A DNA stretch of 64,000 nucleotides from Megachile rotundata (Eukaryota; Arthropoda; Insecta; Hymenoptera; Megachilidae): contig NW_027473363.1 of the NCBI RefSeq assembly GCF_050947335.1, positions 684,501 to 748,500 of the forward strand, written 5' to 3'. The notes under the pieces were generated by a model. That model was not told the DNA's origin and made no database searches. It saw only the letters and a list, made by a program, of their open reading frames with translations. Positions 63,663 through 64,000 of this stretch are shown one piece after another. Position 1 is the stretch's first letter, and each line of letters opens with the position of its first letter. Position numbers and translations under genes: made by a program.

Positions 63663-64000
63663 CTTATCTAATTACAATCTCCCAAACCCAGTCATACGAT
63701 CGCAATCATACAAATCATAACCATACAATCACTATCATAGAATCACAATCATACAAAAAGGATCATACAATCACAATCATACGATCGCAAACATACAATC
63801 ACAATCATACAATCATAATCATACGATCATAATCATACAATTACTATCATACAGTCACAATCATACGATGACCATCATACAATCACAATCATAGAATAAG
63901 AATCATACCATCCAAATCATACAATCACAATCATACAATCACAATCATACAATCACAATAATACAGTCACAATCATACAATCACAATCATGCAATCACAA
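63663..64000. repeat. TAC higher-order unit 10, cut by the window end
   Basis: Begins with CTTATCTAATTACAATCT followed by the older CTCCCAAACCC form. The next CATGCAATCAC word starts at 63988, just before the window ends, so the array continues in the same order. Confidence 0.86.

Larger units (their letters stand above)
1..64000. repeat. Continuous short-period satellite array filling the window
   Basis: Every stretch I read resolves into the words AATCAC (6 bp) and AATCACAC or AATCATAC (8 bp) with scattered substitutions and rare indels. No interval of even 100 bases looks like unique sequence. The consensus units contain no G: the 8-mer is 4 A, 3 C and 1 T, and the TAC-type 14-mer is 7 A, 4 C and 3 T. 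G appears only as variant bases. No gene, RNA gene, transposable element, promoter or terminator can be supported anywhere. Layered higher-order repeats on a very short base unit are typical of eukaryotic satellite DNA. Species and chromosomal position cannot be read from the sequence. Both array ends lie outside the window. Confidence 0.97.
36630..64000. repeat. TAC block 3: 27-kb 14-bp satellite with higher-order units
   Basis: This is the longest TAC-type block and it continues past the window end. The first roughly 390 bp repeat the openings of the two earlier TAC blocks. From 36630 to about 40250 the order is irregular, with phase-shifted series at 37142, 38317 and 39338. From 40253 a rare word, CTTATCTAATTACAATCT, recurs ten times and divides the block into higher-order units. 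Many plus-strand frames of 61-411 codons (for example 57067-58302, 54411-55490 and 62448-63503) translate the 14-mer into the 14-residue cycle QSQSYNHNHTITII. They overlap in different frames with the same peptide and are not genes. Confidence 0.94.

Noticed and set aside
40253..63680. Transposon remnants suggested by the unusual word CTTATCTAATTACAATCT
   Set aside because: The word differs from the 14-mer by a few substitutions and indels and is embedded in ordinary repeat on both sides. There are no terminal repeats, target-site duplications or coding remnants.
1..64000. Telomeric repeat array
   Set aside because: Neither GATTGTGT nor GATTGTGATTGTAT matches a telomere repeat family I know, such as TTAGGG, TTTAGGG or TTAGG. 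The strong higher-order structure fits internal satellite DNA.
1..64000. Pure assembly artefact (polymerase or consensus slippage)
   Set aside because: Rare variant words recur in the same order at kilobase distances, and duplications are in exact register. Simple error would not produce that. Collapse or over-expansion of individual uniform runs remains possible and needs read support.
27019..64000. tRNA, rRNA, small RNA or structured regulatory RNA
   Set aside because: The plus strand is nearly G-free and cannot form stable stems. No conserved RNA motif was seen on either strand.

Overview
The whole 64 kb window is one uninterrupted satellite DNA array. I see no protein-coding gene, RNA gene, transposon or unique sequence. 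It is written almost entirely with two short words: a 6-mer AATCAC and an 8-mer AATCACAC, or the 8-mer's one-base derivative AATCATAC. Used alone, the 8-mer makes an 8-bp satellite. The 6-mer and 8-mer alternating make a 14-bp satellite, either AATCACAATCACAC or AATCACAATCATAC. The plus strand is rich in A and C and very poor in G. Tens of kilobases of short-period satellite with layered higher-order repeats point to a eukaryotic nuclear chromosome, probably heterochromatin (pericentromeric, subtelomeric or a sex-chromosome block). The sequence does not identify the species or the chromosomal position.

Layout: (1) 1-27018 is the CAC region: 8-bp repeats mixed with runs of the CAC-type 14-mer and a CpG-bearing 14-mer, arranged in irregular higher-order modules of about 0.3-2.3 kb. 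(2) 27019-28789 is a first block of the TAC-type 14-mer. (3) 28790-31301 returns to the CAC type. (4) 31302-35521 is a second TAC block. (5) 35522-36629 is a last, short CAC block. (6) 36630-64000 is a 27-kb TAC block. From 40253 it resolves into higher-order units of 1.5-4.2 kb, marked by ten copies of a rare word, CTTATCTAATTACAATCT. The array runs off both window ends.

The three CAC-to-TAC junctions have the same sequence. Each follows a pure CAC-type 14-mer run of different length (26, 20 and 16 units) plus one extra 8-mer. The two TAC-to-CAC junctions fall after the same word series. The alternating blocks are therefore best read as duplicated copies of one macro-unit. Nearly exact tandem duplications of 290, 1039, 1190 and 1665 bp show recent unequal exchange or local amplification.

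Many open reading frames exist on the plus strand, up to 465 codons, but they are by-products. Both 8 and 14 leave remainder 2 when divided by 3, so every frame reads the same cyclic peptide, and the consensus contains no plus-strand stop. The minus strand meets TGA in every frame. I annotate no CDS. The interest of the window lies in its repeat architecture.
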